Of a stretch of DNA of 61,790 nt, positions 42,229 through 50,165 are shown piece by piece. How positions within the stretch are numbered: the first letter of the stretch is position 1; the number at the start of each line of letters is the position of its first letter. Origin of the DNA: Pseudomonadota bacterium (GTDB lineage Bacteria; Pseudomonadota; Alphaproteobacteria; Rhizobiales; Pleomorphomonadaceae); contig JAEZHI010000037.1 in NCBI GenBank assembly GCA_023436885.1, positions 1-61,790 on the forward strand, given 5' to 3'. The notes beneath the pieces were generated by a model, which was given only the letters and a program-made list of their open reading frames with translations, made no database searches and was not told the origin of the DNA. The translations under genes were made by a program, and so were the position numbers.

Positions 42229-43236
42229 TCAGCGGCTCCTGGACCCGCCCTTGAACAGGCGGAAGTTCAGCCAGATGGCAACGAGGATGATTAGGCCGGT
42301 GACGATCGGCGTCAGAAACGGCGAGAGGTGGGCGAGGATCAGCCCGTTGGCGATCACAGCTACGGTCAGCGCGCCCAGAATGGTGCCAACCACTGAGCCG
42401 CGACCGCCGAACAGCGACGTGCCGCCCAGAACGACCGCGGCAATAACGTCGAGTTCGAAGCCCTGGCCGGAGTTGGATGAACCGGAACCAAGTCGCGAAG
42501 CGAGAATGATGCCGGCGAGCGCCGCCGCCGTTCCGGTCAGCACATAGACCATGAGCGTGACGATGCGGGTATTCACCCCAGCCCGACGGACAGCTTCGGC
42601 GTTGGCGCCGACACCAGTGACATAGCGACCGAAGGCTGTCTCGTTGAAGGCAAGGTAGGCTATCGCCAGCACGACGATGGCGATCAGCGCGGGGACCGGG
42701 ATACCGATGAACCAAGCCCTGCCGATGAAGTTGAAGCCGCTCGCCGGATCGACCGGGATGGAGTAACCTCCGGTGATCAGAAGCGCGATGCCACGAATGA
42801 CCGAAAGGCCAGCCAGCGTCACGATGAAGGCGGGAATGCCTTCAAATGCGATGAAGAAGCCCTGCAGTGCGCCGACGGCGGCGCCAAGGCAGAGCAGCGC
42901 GATCACCACCACCGGCCAGGGCACCCCCCATTGCAGCAATACCGCCGACAACGTCGCGGTCAGCGCCAGGACCGAACCGACCGAGAGATCGATACCGCCG
43001 GTGGTGATGACGAAGGTCATCGCCGAGGCGACAATCAGCAAGGGCGCCGATTGACGCACGATGTTGAGAAGGTTGGGCGTGGTCAGGAAGGCATCGGTCG
43101 CCAGCGAGAAGACAATACAGACCACCGCAAAAAACAGCGCGATGGACACGACTCCGCCACGGGCGATGGCCTTTTCGTGCCAGCTTGCCTTGACGAGGCG
43201 CGATGAGGCTTGTTGTTTGATGGCACTGTCGCTCAT
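42229..43236 (-). CDS. CUT2 (RbsC-like) ABC transporter permease
   Basis: A 335-residue permease with about ten hydrophobic segments. Family motifs are TTGGIDLSVGSVLALTATLS, FIVTLAGLSVIRGIALLITG, GVNTRIVTLMVYVLTGTAAA and DVIAAVVLGGTSLFGGRGSV. It forms the channel for a pentose- or polyol-type solute. It is followed by the phosphotriesterase-like gene with a 2-base gap and preceded by the ATPase gene with a 4-base overlap. Confidence 0.92.
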   Translation of the reverse strand: MSDSAIKQQASSRLVKASWHEKAIARGGVVSIALFFAVVCIVFSLATDAFLTTPNLLNIVRQSAPLLIVASAMTFVITTGGIDLSVGSVLALTATLSAVLLQWGVPWPVVVIALLCLGAAVGALQGFFIAFEGIPAFIVTLAGLSVIRGIALLITGGYSIPVDPASGFNFIGRAWFIGIPVPALIAIVVLAIAYLAFNETAFGRYVTGVGANAEAVRRAGVNTRIVTLMVYVLTGTAAALAGIILASRLGSGSSNSGQGFELDVIAAVVLGGTSLFGGRGSVVGTILGALTVAVIANGLILAHLSPFLTPIVTGLIILVAIWLNFRLFKGGSRSR

Positions 43237-44030
43237 GCTTGGACTCCAGTGCTGTCACCGATGCGCGCCGATCGAGCAGCGAACTTGCGCCCGACGATCA
43301 GATTGACCACTTCCTCGATGCTGGTTTCCGAGACGTGCCGCTCGGCGACATTGCGCCCCTCGTACATTACCTGGATGCGATCGCAGACCAGGAAGAGGTC
43401 CTGCAGGCGGTGGGTGATCAGGATCACCGACACGCCGCGGGCACTGACGGCACGGATCAGATCGAGCACGGCTTCCACCTCGGCAACGGCCAGCGCGGCC
43501 GTCGGCTCGTCCATGATCAGAACGCGCGGATCGAAGGAGGCGGCGCGGCCGATGGCGATCGATTGCCGCTGACCGCCGGACAGGTTTTCAACCTTGAGGC
43601 GGGTGTCCGCAATGACAATGCCGAGCCGGTCGAGCATGGCGCGGGCCTCGGCATGCATGCGCGTCTTGTCGAGAAAGGACAGGCCGGCAAGGCGTCGACG
43701 CGGCTCGCGGCCCAGGAAGAGATTGCCCGCGACGTCCACCGTGTCGCAGAGCGAAAGGTCCTGATAGACCATCTCGACCCTGGCGCTGCGAGCATCGGCA
43801 GGTGATGTGAAGCTGACGATCTCGCCGTCGATCTCGATGGTACCGGCGTCGGGAATGATCGCGCCGGAGAGAACCTTGCTGAGGGTCGACTTGCCGGCGC
43901 CATTGTCGCCGACCAGTCCCAGCACTTCGCCGGGCTTCAGTGTCAGCGACACATCGTCGAGCACCTGAATGGGGTGATAGCGTTTGGAGATGCCCGTCAT
44001 CCGAACGCGGTAAGGCGAGGTTTCGGTCAT
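43233..44030 (-). CDS. CUT2 ABC transporter ATPase, single-domain (FrcA-like)
   Basis: A 265-residue ATPase: Walker A GDNGAGKSTL, Q-loop MVYQDLSLCDT, signature LSGGQRQSIAIGRA, Walker B VLIMDEPTAAL and switch ITHRLQDL. Most ATPases of this family are tandem proteins of about 500 residues, like the one at 58005-59519; this is the half-size form, so it must dimerise. The start at 44030 is chosen because the upstream frame is unsupported. Confidence 0.9.
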   Translation of the reverse strand: MTETSPYRVRMTGISKRYHPIQVLDDVSLTLKPGEVLGLVGDNGAGKSTLSKVLSGAIIPDAGTIEIDGEIVSFTSPADARSARVEMVYQDLSLCDTVDVAGNLFLGREPRRRLAGLSFLDKTRMHAEARAMLDRLGIVIADTRLKVENLSGGQRQSIAIGRAASFDPRVLIMDEPTAALAVAEVEAVLDLIRAVSARGVSVILITHRLQDLFLVCDRIQVMYEGRNVAERHVSETSIEEVVNLIVGRKFAARSARIGDSTGVQA

Positions 44031-44173
44031 GCTGATGTCCGCTCGGAAGCAACCTTGCGGCGCTCTCCATTGAGAACGGCATCCCATCGGCGGGCCGAGA
44101 CGGCGACCGACGGGAGGCAACGAAGAACCGGGACGCCGTGCAGCCTGGCGCCCCGATGTTTCACAGGCTCAGA

Positions 44174-45109
44174 TTACTGGAACATCGACTTGAAACTGGC
44201 CACATTGTCCTTGGTGACGATGGTGACCGGAACGTTGATGATCGGATCGACCTTGCCGCCCTTCTTGAGCGTCTTGAGCGCTTCGACGGCGGCCTTGCCC
44301 TCGCCCGCCGGATCCTGCTGGACAACAGCGATGACCCAGCCTTCCTCTATACCCTGGACGGCCTGCTTGGTCAGGTCCCAGCCAAACACCTTGACGCTGT
44401 CGGTGTGGCTCTGGGCCGTGACGGCGGAGACCGCACCGATCAGCGCCGGCTCGCCGGTGGCATAGAGAGTGCTCATGGTCGGGTTGGCGGTCATCAGGTT
44501 TTCAGCAGCCGATAGTGCCACGTCCTGAACGTTCTGGCCGTCGACCGTGTCGAGGAAAGTGACCTTGGCGCCGCTTGCCGTCACAGCCTTCTTGAAGCCG
44601 TCGAGACGCTGGTTCTGGATGAAGGAGTTGAGCGCACCCACGACGCCAACCGTCGCCTTGCCGCCCATCTTCGCCTTGACGTAATCGGCGTAGAACTTGC
44701 CGATATCCTCGCCGGCCTTGGTATTGTCGACGCCGACGAAGGCGACATTGTCGCCGTCAGGAATCTGCGCATCGATGGCGATCACCGGAATGCCGGCCGC
44801 CTTGGCGGCGGTGATGGCCGGCTTGACGCCATTGACGTCGATGGCCACGAGAATGATGCCATCGACCTTCTGGGTGATGTAGTTCTCTATGGCGTCGTTC
44901 TGAGCCGAGGGCACGTTATTGGCGTTGTAGATGACGAGATCGACACCGGCCGCCTTGGCAGCGGCCTTGGCACCGTCATTGATCTGATTGAAGAACAGCG
45001 CTTGCTGGTTGATGTTGACCAGAGCGAAGGTTTCAGCGGAGGCCGGCGACAGGCCGACGGCGAACGCAGACGCAAGGGCACAACCCGCCAGAATCCTGGA
45101 AAGACGCAT
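44174..45109 (-). CDS. CUT2 periplasmic sugar-binding protein (RbsB-like)
   Basis: A 311-residue binding protein with a Sec signal (ILAGCALASAFAVGLSPASA) and a type I periplasmic fold: LVNINQQALFFNQINDGAKA, IENYITQKVDGIILVAIDVN, then VIAIDAQIPDGDNVAFVGVD. AAGGGGA lies just before the ATG. It is the first gene of the uptake operon whose downstream enzymes include a ribokinase-like kinase and an amidohydrolase. Substrate might be a pentose or an N-linked sugar derivative. Confidence 0.92.
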   Translation of the reverse strand: MRLSRILAGCALASAFAVGLSPASAETFALVNINQQALFFNQINDGAKAAAKAAGVDLVIYNANNVPSAQNDAIENYITQKVDGIILVAIDVNGVKPAITAAKAAGIPVIAIDAQIPDGDNVAFVGVDNTKAGEDIGKFYADYVKAKMGGKATVGVVGALNSFIQNQRLDGFKKAVTASGAKVTFLDTVDGQNVQDVALSAAENLMTANPTMSTLYATGEPALIGAVSAVTAQSHTDSVKVFGWDLTKQAVQGIEEGWVIAVVQQDPAGEGKAAVEALKTLKKGGKVDPIINVPVTIVTKDNVASFKSMFQ

Positions 45110-45417
45110 TTGGAATCCCCTTTGGTTTATTTGCCCGTTTGGGGCTTGTTGGCGCCGGATGGCACGTCGCGATAATTCAAGAGCATTGATTTTATGTCAA
45201 GTAACTTGAATGGCGTTTTTGATGGCAAACCGGCCATTTCGCAAGCGCAGCCCTGCCCATCCTTCAAGAAACTTTACAGCAGGACGGGCACATCGAAACT
45301 CGGAGCAACCGGGCCGCGAATTCTCATTCCCTCAGGACACGAGACGCCTTCGCCTGGACCTGCCAAATCAGAGATCGCTCAGGCAGGGACAACTTTCTTC
45401 AGGTCGACAGTAATCGT
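45110..45417. other. Promoter/operator region of the CUT2 operon
   Basis: No gene is seen in these 308 bases between the binding protein start and the stop of the XRE-type gene. It holds the dyad listed separately and, on the minus strand, probably the operon promoter around 45150-45230. Confidence 0.5.
45197..45209. promoter_or_regulatory. Dyad TCAAGT-A-ACTTGA, candidate XRE-cupin operator
   Basis: A perfect 6-base inverted repeat about one single base lies 88 bases before the binding-protein start. A related half, ATTCAAG, lies at 45175-45181. XRE-cupin repressors often bind short dyads at catabolic operons next to their own gene. Confidence 0.5.
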
Positions 45418-46044
45418 TCAGAAGGTTGCTGGCGTGTTGACCCAGAATATGCTGGCCCGGCAATCGCCAGCATTGCGATAATGATGTGGTAGCTCGGAGT
45501 TGAAGGCGAATGCATCGCCTTCCTTCAGATGGAATTTTCGTTCGTCAACGATCAGCTCAACCTCGCCGACAATGACATAGCCGACTTCTTCCCCCACGTG
45601 CTGGATGGGACCGGCGCTCTCGCCCCCAACTTCGACGTGATGGATGTTGCATTGCAGGAGATGGCCGGGCGAGTAGGGGATAATCCTCTCGAGAGCAATG
45701 CCCTTGCCGCGTCGTAGCGGATCAAGCGTCAACACGGGCCGCGTACCGGCTCGAAATATCATCCCCTCTTCGCCGTGCGATTCCTCGAAGAACCAACCGA
45801 TGTTCTTGTCGAGCACCTTGATGATCCGATGCAACATCGGTAGCGACGGCGACGCCTTGCCGTTTTCGATCTTCGAAAGGAGGCTCTCGGAACAGTTGGC
45901 AGCCAGCGCCAGCGCCTTCAGCGTCATGCCGCGCGTCTGGCGCGCCAGCTTGAGGCGCGTGCCAAGGCCAACCGGCATACCGTGGCGGACCTCTTCGGAC
46001 AGCGTGCTGGGACTATCAATGAGGACCGTATCGTCCGTCTTCAT
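45418..46044 (-). CDS. XRE family regulator with C-terminal cupin domain
   Basis: A 208-residue protein. Residues 20-80 form the XRE helix-turn-helix (GTRLKLARQTRGMTLKALAL, NCSESLLSKIENGKASPSLP) and residues 125-205 the cupin (IHHVEVGGESAGPIQHVGEE). ATG 46044 with AGGAAAG nine bases before it is chosen. It lies directly upstream of the CUT2 operon on the same strand and is likely its local regulator, the cupin binding the substrate or an intermediate. Confidence 0.9.
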   Translation of the reverse strand: MKTDDTVLIDSPSTLSEEVRHGMPVGLGTRLKLARQTRGMTLKALALAANCSESLLSKIENGKASPSLPMLHRIIKVLDKNIGWFFEESHGEEGMIFRAGTRPVLTLDPLRRGKGIALERIIPYSPGHLLQCNIHHVEVGGESAGPIQHVGEEVGYVIVGEVELIVDERKFHLKEGDAFAFNSELPHHYRNAGDCRASIFWVNTPATF

Positions 46045-46326
46045 CAACTAACACTTTCCTAGCCGGCCATATAAACTCGCGGAAACTCAGCCGACAGAAC
46101 CTGGACGGAATCTATCGTTTCCTGGGTTTCTCATCCGCAGGCGACCGGTGCAAGCCCGACCGCGCCTCGTGGGCCACAGGCGTACGGATTGAGACTCAAC
46201 TCGGGGCATTCGTCAATCTAGCCTCGCACGACCAGGAAGGGAGAAGACAACGGGCAAAGCACGAAGCAAACCCGGATGGATGGGCAGCCGGTTGGCATGC
46301 CTCCACCCGGATTGCCAACTGGGAGC
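46045..46326. other. Intergenic region upstream of the XRE gene
   Basis: No gene is recognised between the end of the flotillin gene and the XRE start. It should contain the XRE promoter and the flotillin operon end. I see no clear terminator. Confidence 0.4.
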
Positions 46327-48027
46327 TTAGGTCCTGTGGCTCGTATCCAGCCCACCGTCGTTCGGTCGCAGAGCCTTCGCTACTGAAGCTTCTAGCGATG
46401 TATCGAGAAGAGCTCGTGTCGGGTCTCCACCCTTGAAGCCGGCTTGCGTCAGAATCTCGTCCAGGATCGGCTTTTGAGCGGTGAAGTTCAGGAGCTGGCT
46501 TGACAGATCATTGATCGGGCTGCCTGTCTGTTCACCGGACTTGCCGCCGAACGAGCCGAGCCCGCCGGTGCTGAAAATCCTGATGTCGGAGATCTTCTCG
46601 ATCGGCTTCATCGCCTCCGCAAGCGCCTTAGGCACGATGTCGACACGCGCCTTCGCCAGCTCGAACTCGATGATGCTCTCGGCAAGGGCGTTGCGGGCTT
46701 CGTTCTTGGCCCGTTCGGCCCGGGCCTCAGCTTCGCCGAGCTCAATGACACCGGCAGCGCGAATCTTGGCGGCTTCGGCCTCGGCGCTTGCCTGGATCTG
46801 AAGCGCCGCCGCAACATTCTCTGCAGCCTGCCGTTCAGCCTCCGCCTTGACCGTGATGGCGGTTGCCTCCTGTTCCGCCTCCTTCCGGGCGGCAATTACC
46901 GCGATGCGCTTGGCGCGCTCGGCGATCTCGACTTCACGAGCGGTCACGACCTGCTCTTCCGCCGTTATGGCGCCAGCCTTGGCTTCGTCAGCTTTGGCCC
47001 TGGCGGCTTGCTCTTCCTCGGTCTTCTGGGCGACCGCGATCGCGGCTTCGATACGCGCTGTTTCCGAAATCTTCCTGGCCTCGGCCTCTCGTTCGGCAAT
47101 TCCGCGCTCGGCGGCGATGCGCGCAGATTCACGCGCTTGCCGCGCCTCAGCATCTCGCTCGGCAATGCCACGCTCGGCATCAAGGCGCGCAGTCTCCTCG
47201 GCAAGACGTGCAAGCTGCTCGGCCTTGGCGGCCTCGGCACGCGTCTCTGCAGTCTTGTTGGCGATATCGCGTTCCTGGGTCAGCTCGGCATCACGCTGTT
47301 CACGTTCGATGGTAAGCCGTCTTAGCGCAGCCTCCCGATCCTTGGTCGCGATTTCAACCTCGTTGTCGCGCACGATTTGATTGCGTTCGCGTTTGCGTTC
47401 CTCGGTGATTTTGGTCAGAGCGGTCAGGCCCTCGGCATCGAAGCTGTTGTTCGGGTTGAAATGCTTGATGTCGGTCTGGTCGAGCCTGGTCAACGACACA
47501 GACTCCAACTCGAGGCCGTTCGATTGAAGATCGTGTGCCACAGCCGCCTGGACCGACTTCACAAATTCGGCACGTTGTTCCTGAAGATCTCGCAGGGACA
47601 TGGTGGCGGCCACGGAGCGCAGGCCGTCGACGAACTTGGCCTCGACCAGAGCTTTCAGTGCATCGGCATCATTGGTGCGATCTCCCAACGTCTGGGCCGC
47701 GAGCGCAATATTCTCGGCGTCCGGCTTCACGCGGACATAGAATTCCGCGGTTATGTCGGCCCGCATCCGATCTCTGGTGATCAGGGATTCGGTCTCTGCT
47801 CTCTTCACTTCGAGACGCAGGGTGCTGAGCGACACCCAGGAATAGGAGTGAAAGACCGGGAGTATGATCGAACCGCCGTCGAGCACCACTTTCTTGCCGC
47901 CGAACCCTGTTCGCACATATGCCTTGTCTCGCGTCGATCGAATATAAAGCGACGAGATGATGATGCCGATGACAACGATCGCCATGACGATGACGCCGGC
48001 GACGATGCCCAGAGACAAGAACTCCAT
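46327..48027 (-). CDS. Flotillin family protein (YqiK/FloT type)
   Basis: A 566-residue membrane protein. An N-terminal helix (IVAGVIVMAIVVIGIIISSL) is followed by the SPFH/band-7 domain at about 30-210 (AYVRTGFGGKKVVLDGGSII, LALAAQTL-like region). The long charged coiled coil runs from about 225 to 460 with many AEA/RE repeats, and the C-terminal tail ends near residue 566. Flotillins scaffold ordered membrane patches. It is last in the operon PspA-like, YqiJ-like, flotillin; the YqiJ-like stop is 3 bases before its start. Confidence 0.93.
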   Translation of the reverse strand: MEFLSLGIVAGVIVMAIVVIGIIISSLYIRSTRDKAYVRTGFGGKKVVLDGGSIILPVFHSYSWVSLSTLRLEVKRAETESLITRDRMRADITAEFYVRVKPDAENIALAAQTLGDRTNDADALKALVEAKFVDGLRSVAATMSLRDLQEQRAEFVKSVQAAVAHDLQSNGLELESVSLTRLDQTDIKHFNPNNSFDAEGLTALTKITEERKRERNQIVRDNEVEIATKDREAALRRLTIEREQRDAELTQERDIANKTAETRAEAAKAEQLARLAEETARLDAERGIAERDAEARQARESARIAAERGIAEREAEARKISETARIEAAIAVAQKTEEEQAARAKADEAKAGAITAEEQVVTAREVEIAERAKRIAVIAARKEAEQEATAITVKAEAERQAAENVAAALQIQASAEAEAAKIRAAGVIELGEAEARAERAKNEARNALAESIIEFELAKARVDIVPKALAEAMKPIEKISDIRIFSTGGLGSFGGKSGEQTGSPINDLSSQLLNFTAQKPILDEILTQAGFKGGDPTRALLDTSLEASVAKALRPNDGGLDTSHRT

Positions 48028-48029
48028 GG

Positions 48030-48680
48030 TCAGAACCCCTTGATGTCGACTTGACTGAATTCCTGAGGCGCAGGAATGGCTTGGAAGAGACCGTCCGAAC
48101 CATCGACGATGATCACGGAGGCGCCGGTCTCGATCACGTACCCAGGCGCTGCCTGAGTGCGTAGCGTGTGAATGTTGTCGTACGGATCCTTGACGCGCAC
48201 CATTCCTGGCTGCCCCTGATCGAGCGGACCTATCGTCACCACTCCCATGAGACCGATGAAGCTGGTCTGGCTGACGGCGTTGCTCTCGTCACGCGGCATG
48301 ATCCGGGCAAGACCGCGGCTTAACCATCGCGTCACGGGAACAGAAACAAGCAGCGCCAGCGGCCCTGCTGCGAATAGGGGGAGTGGCTGGACAATGCTCG
48401 CCGCAAGGCTTTGGATGAGGAACCCGGACACTGCAAAGGCCGACAGGAGAAGCACGGCGAGCACCAAAATGGGCACGCCTCCAGCATTGAGCCATGACAT
48501 CCAGCCGCCCAGCAGCCCGCCTTCTGCGTCGCCAGGGCCGTGATGACCAAGTCCTTGGTCCAATAGCCCCGAAGCCGACACACCGAGCAGCATGGACACA
48601 AGCTCGACAAAGCCGAGACCAGCCACCACCAGAAGCGCTTCCCAGAAGACTTCGGTGCCCGGCTGAATGATGGAATCCAT
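48030..48680 (-). CDS. yqiJ: YqiJ family membrane protein (OB-fold/NfeD-like)
   Basis: A 216-residue protein with three membrane helices (VFWEALLVVAGLGFVELVSM; ILVLAVLLLSAFAVSGFLIQ; PLFAAGPLALLVSVPVTRWL) and a C-terminal OB-like domain (SFIGLMGVVTIGPLDQGQPG, then GASVIIVDGSDGLFQAIP), as in YqiJ/NfeD proteins that partner with flotillins. It shares its start with the end of the PspA gene and lies 2 bases before flotillin, so the three gene products probably form one membrane complex. Confidence 0.9.
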   Translation of the reverse strand: MDSIIQPGTEVFWEALLVVAGLGFVELVSMLLGVSASGLLDQGLGHHGPGDAEGGLLGGWMSWLNAGGVPILVLAVLLLSAFAVSGFLIQSLAASIVQPLPLFAAGPLALLVSVPVTRWLSRGLARIMPRDESNAVSQTSFIGLMGVVTIGPLDQGQPGMVRVKDPYDNIHTLRTQAAPGYVIETGASVIIVDGSDGLFQAIPAPQEFSQVDIKGF

Positions 48681-49798
48681 CAGCGCTGCCCCTCGCGGAA
48701 GACCTTGAGGCGGGCCTCGATTGCATCCTCACGCTGCATCTTGCCAAGTTCTTCGAGTTCGGCTGCGCCGTGGACGGGCTTGGCCGGCGCTCCGGTAACG
48801 CGCTCGACTGCTGCCAGAGCGGCAGCCAAACGCTGGTCGTTACGTTGCGACGGCGTGGCGGCCGCGATTGACTTGCGCTCGGCCCGCTCAGCCTCATCAA
48901 TGCGCTTCATGGCATCGGCACGAGCCGAGGCGATGCTGCGCAATGTGGCTTCGGCTTCGGCAACCTCGTCAGCATTCTCGGCAAGGGCCTTGTCGATGGC
49001 CGTGCGCTGTGCTTCCAGATCGATCTGCACGCCGGTTGCGGCACGCGCAAGATCCTCTCGCCCCTTGGCAAGCCCGGTCTTGATTTTCTCATCAAGATCT
49101 CGAATTTCGGCGTCGAGCTCGTCGGCCTTGGCCTTCAGCCGATGGCCGGAAGCGATGGCTACCCCCAGCACCGTCCGTGCCTCGTCGGTGATCTTGTCGA
49201 TTTCCCGAAGGGCCTGTTGGGCCACGGCAATTGGATTGGAGTTCTCGGCCGTGTCGACGGCATTGTTGAGCACACCGGCGATCACTCGCCCCAGACGGGC
49301 CAGAATACCTTCGTTGGACATTGAGTTCTCTCTCTGGAATTTGGGGCCGGTCTGGACCCCAACAAGAAGCTGAACGGAGTCTCGATCAAAGCTGAGACGG
49401 GCCTCCGCGAAGTCATCCCAGCCATTGCGATAGCCATCCACCGCGTATGGGACACTCACCCTGCCCCGAACTGTCGCTATGCTGACGCTGTCCGGTCCCT
49501 TCATCGAGAACAGCTTGGAATCGAGAGGGATATCGACGACCGGGGCGTAGTCGGGACGCCGAGTTCGATCGCGCAGTGCCAAAGTCGCCATGCGCGACGG
49601 AAGTCCCGTTTGAGCCCGGATCTCCTCGTAAGCTTCCTCGTGAAGCACGACGAGATTTGCGCCTTTGGTTCCGTCGAGAATTCTCATCGCTTGTCGATAG
49701 GCCGCAAGCGTCTCGAAAAGAGCTTCCCTGCTTTCCGGAGACGGAGATAAGGCGACAACCATCGCAAATTGCAGCTTTCCGACCATACCCCATATCAT
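48680..49798 (-). CDS. PspA/IM30-like protein with an N-terminal TnpB-like segment
   Basis: A 372-residue two-part protein. Residues 160-372 are PspA/IM30-like, all helical and coiled coil (GILARLGRVIAGVLNNAVDT, NPIAVAQQALREIDKITDEA), and would bind membranes under stress. Residues 1-155 do not belong to PspA. They resemble the N-terminal part of IS605-type TnpB: ETLAAYRQAMRIL, LHEEAYEEIRAQTGLPSRMA, then DSKLFSMKGPDSVSIATVRG and GRVSVPYAVDGY, ending where the RuvC domain of TnpB would begin. The RuvC part is missing. GAGGTG precedes ATG 49798; an internal ATG at 49321, after a purine run, could yield PspA alone. First gene of the flotillin operon. Confidence 0.8.
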   Translation of the reverse strand: MIWGMVGKLQFAMVVALSPSPESREALFETLAAYRQAMRILDGTKGANLVVLHEEAYEEIRAQTGLPSRMATLALRDRTRRPDYAPVVDIPLDSKLFSMKGPDSVSIATVRGRVSVPYAVDGYRNGWDDFAEARLSFDRDSVQLLVGVQTGPKFQRENSMSNEGILARLGRVIAGVLNNAVDTAENSNPIAVAQQALREIDKITDEARTVLGVAIASGHRLKAKADELDAEIRDLDEKIKTGLAKGREDLARAATGVQIDLEAQRTAIDKALAENADEVAEAEATLRSIASARADAMKRIDEAERAERKSIAAATPSQRNDQRLAAALAAVERVTGAPAKPVHGAAELEELGKMQREDAIEARLKVFREGQR

Positions 49799-50026
49799 AA
49801 GTCACCTCTTTGGTGCTTTCAAGATTGTGTTGGGTATATTTCGGACGTTGAAGTTGAATTTTGTTCTGTGGTTTCCCGGCCGTCGATTTGCATTTGCGGC
49901 GTATTTTCAGCGTCTTCCATGGTCTGCCCCACAAATCGCGTTGGTGAGCGACCGCACGCGCCTCGACCTCGATAACAGGGCATCAGCCCGGGCATGAATC
50001 TCGGCGGATCGGCTTAGAGGCACGCA

Positions 50027-50155
50027 ATGGATGTCACCGCCGCCAACTCATCCCCCTTTGACCGCGACGTCCTCCGCCTACTTGACAGTCTTGAGCCACA
50101 CCGCCTTAATGTCAGATGTCAGACCAATTTCTTGGGCCTCGGCCCGGTGAAGTAA
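50027..50155 (+). CDS. Possible 42-residue leader peptide upstream of the FadR-type gene
   Basis: The frame begins ATG after GAGG with a six-base gap and ends TAA 11 bases before the FadR-type ATG. The peptide starts MDVTAANSSPFDRDVLRLLD and has no known motif. It may be an artefact of the GC-rich sequence or a translated upstream frame. Confidence 0.25.
   Translation: MDVTAANSSPFDRDVLRLLDSLEPHRLNVRCQTNFLGLGPVK
50110..50123. promoter_or_regulatory. Tandem TGTCAGA repeat before the FadR-type gene
   Basis: Two adjacent copies of TGTCAGA, followed by CC, lie about 45 bases before the ATG at 50166. TGTCAGACCA resembles the half-sites of several FadR-subfamily GntR proteins, so it may be an autoregulatory site. 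The copies are direct, not inverted, which lowers the confidence. Confidence 0.35.
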
Positions 50156-50165
50156 CGGCGGATCC

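Larger units (their letters stand above)
49799..50165. other. Divergent intergenic region between PspA and FadR-type genes
   Basis: The promoters of the flotillin operon (minus) and of the FadR-type operon (plus) must lie here. No sigma-54 type site is seen. A tandem 7-base repeat and a small open frame are listed separately. Confidence 0.5.

Noticed and set aside
42227..42715. N-terminal extension of the phosphotriesterase-like protein
   Set aside because: It overlaps the RbsC-like permease in another frame; ATG 42226 gives the usual family start.
43233..44030. Truncated RbsA-like ATPase
   Set aside because: All motifs of one complete domain are present and single-domain FrcA-like ATPases are known in alphaproteobacteria, so the short length is natural.
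48680..49798. Active TnpB or insertion sequence in the PspA gene
   Set aside because: Only the N-terminal TnpB-like part is present; there is no RuvC domain, no TnpA and no visible IS605-type end hairpins, so it is treated as a fused domain and not a mobile element.
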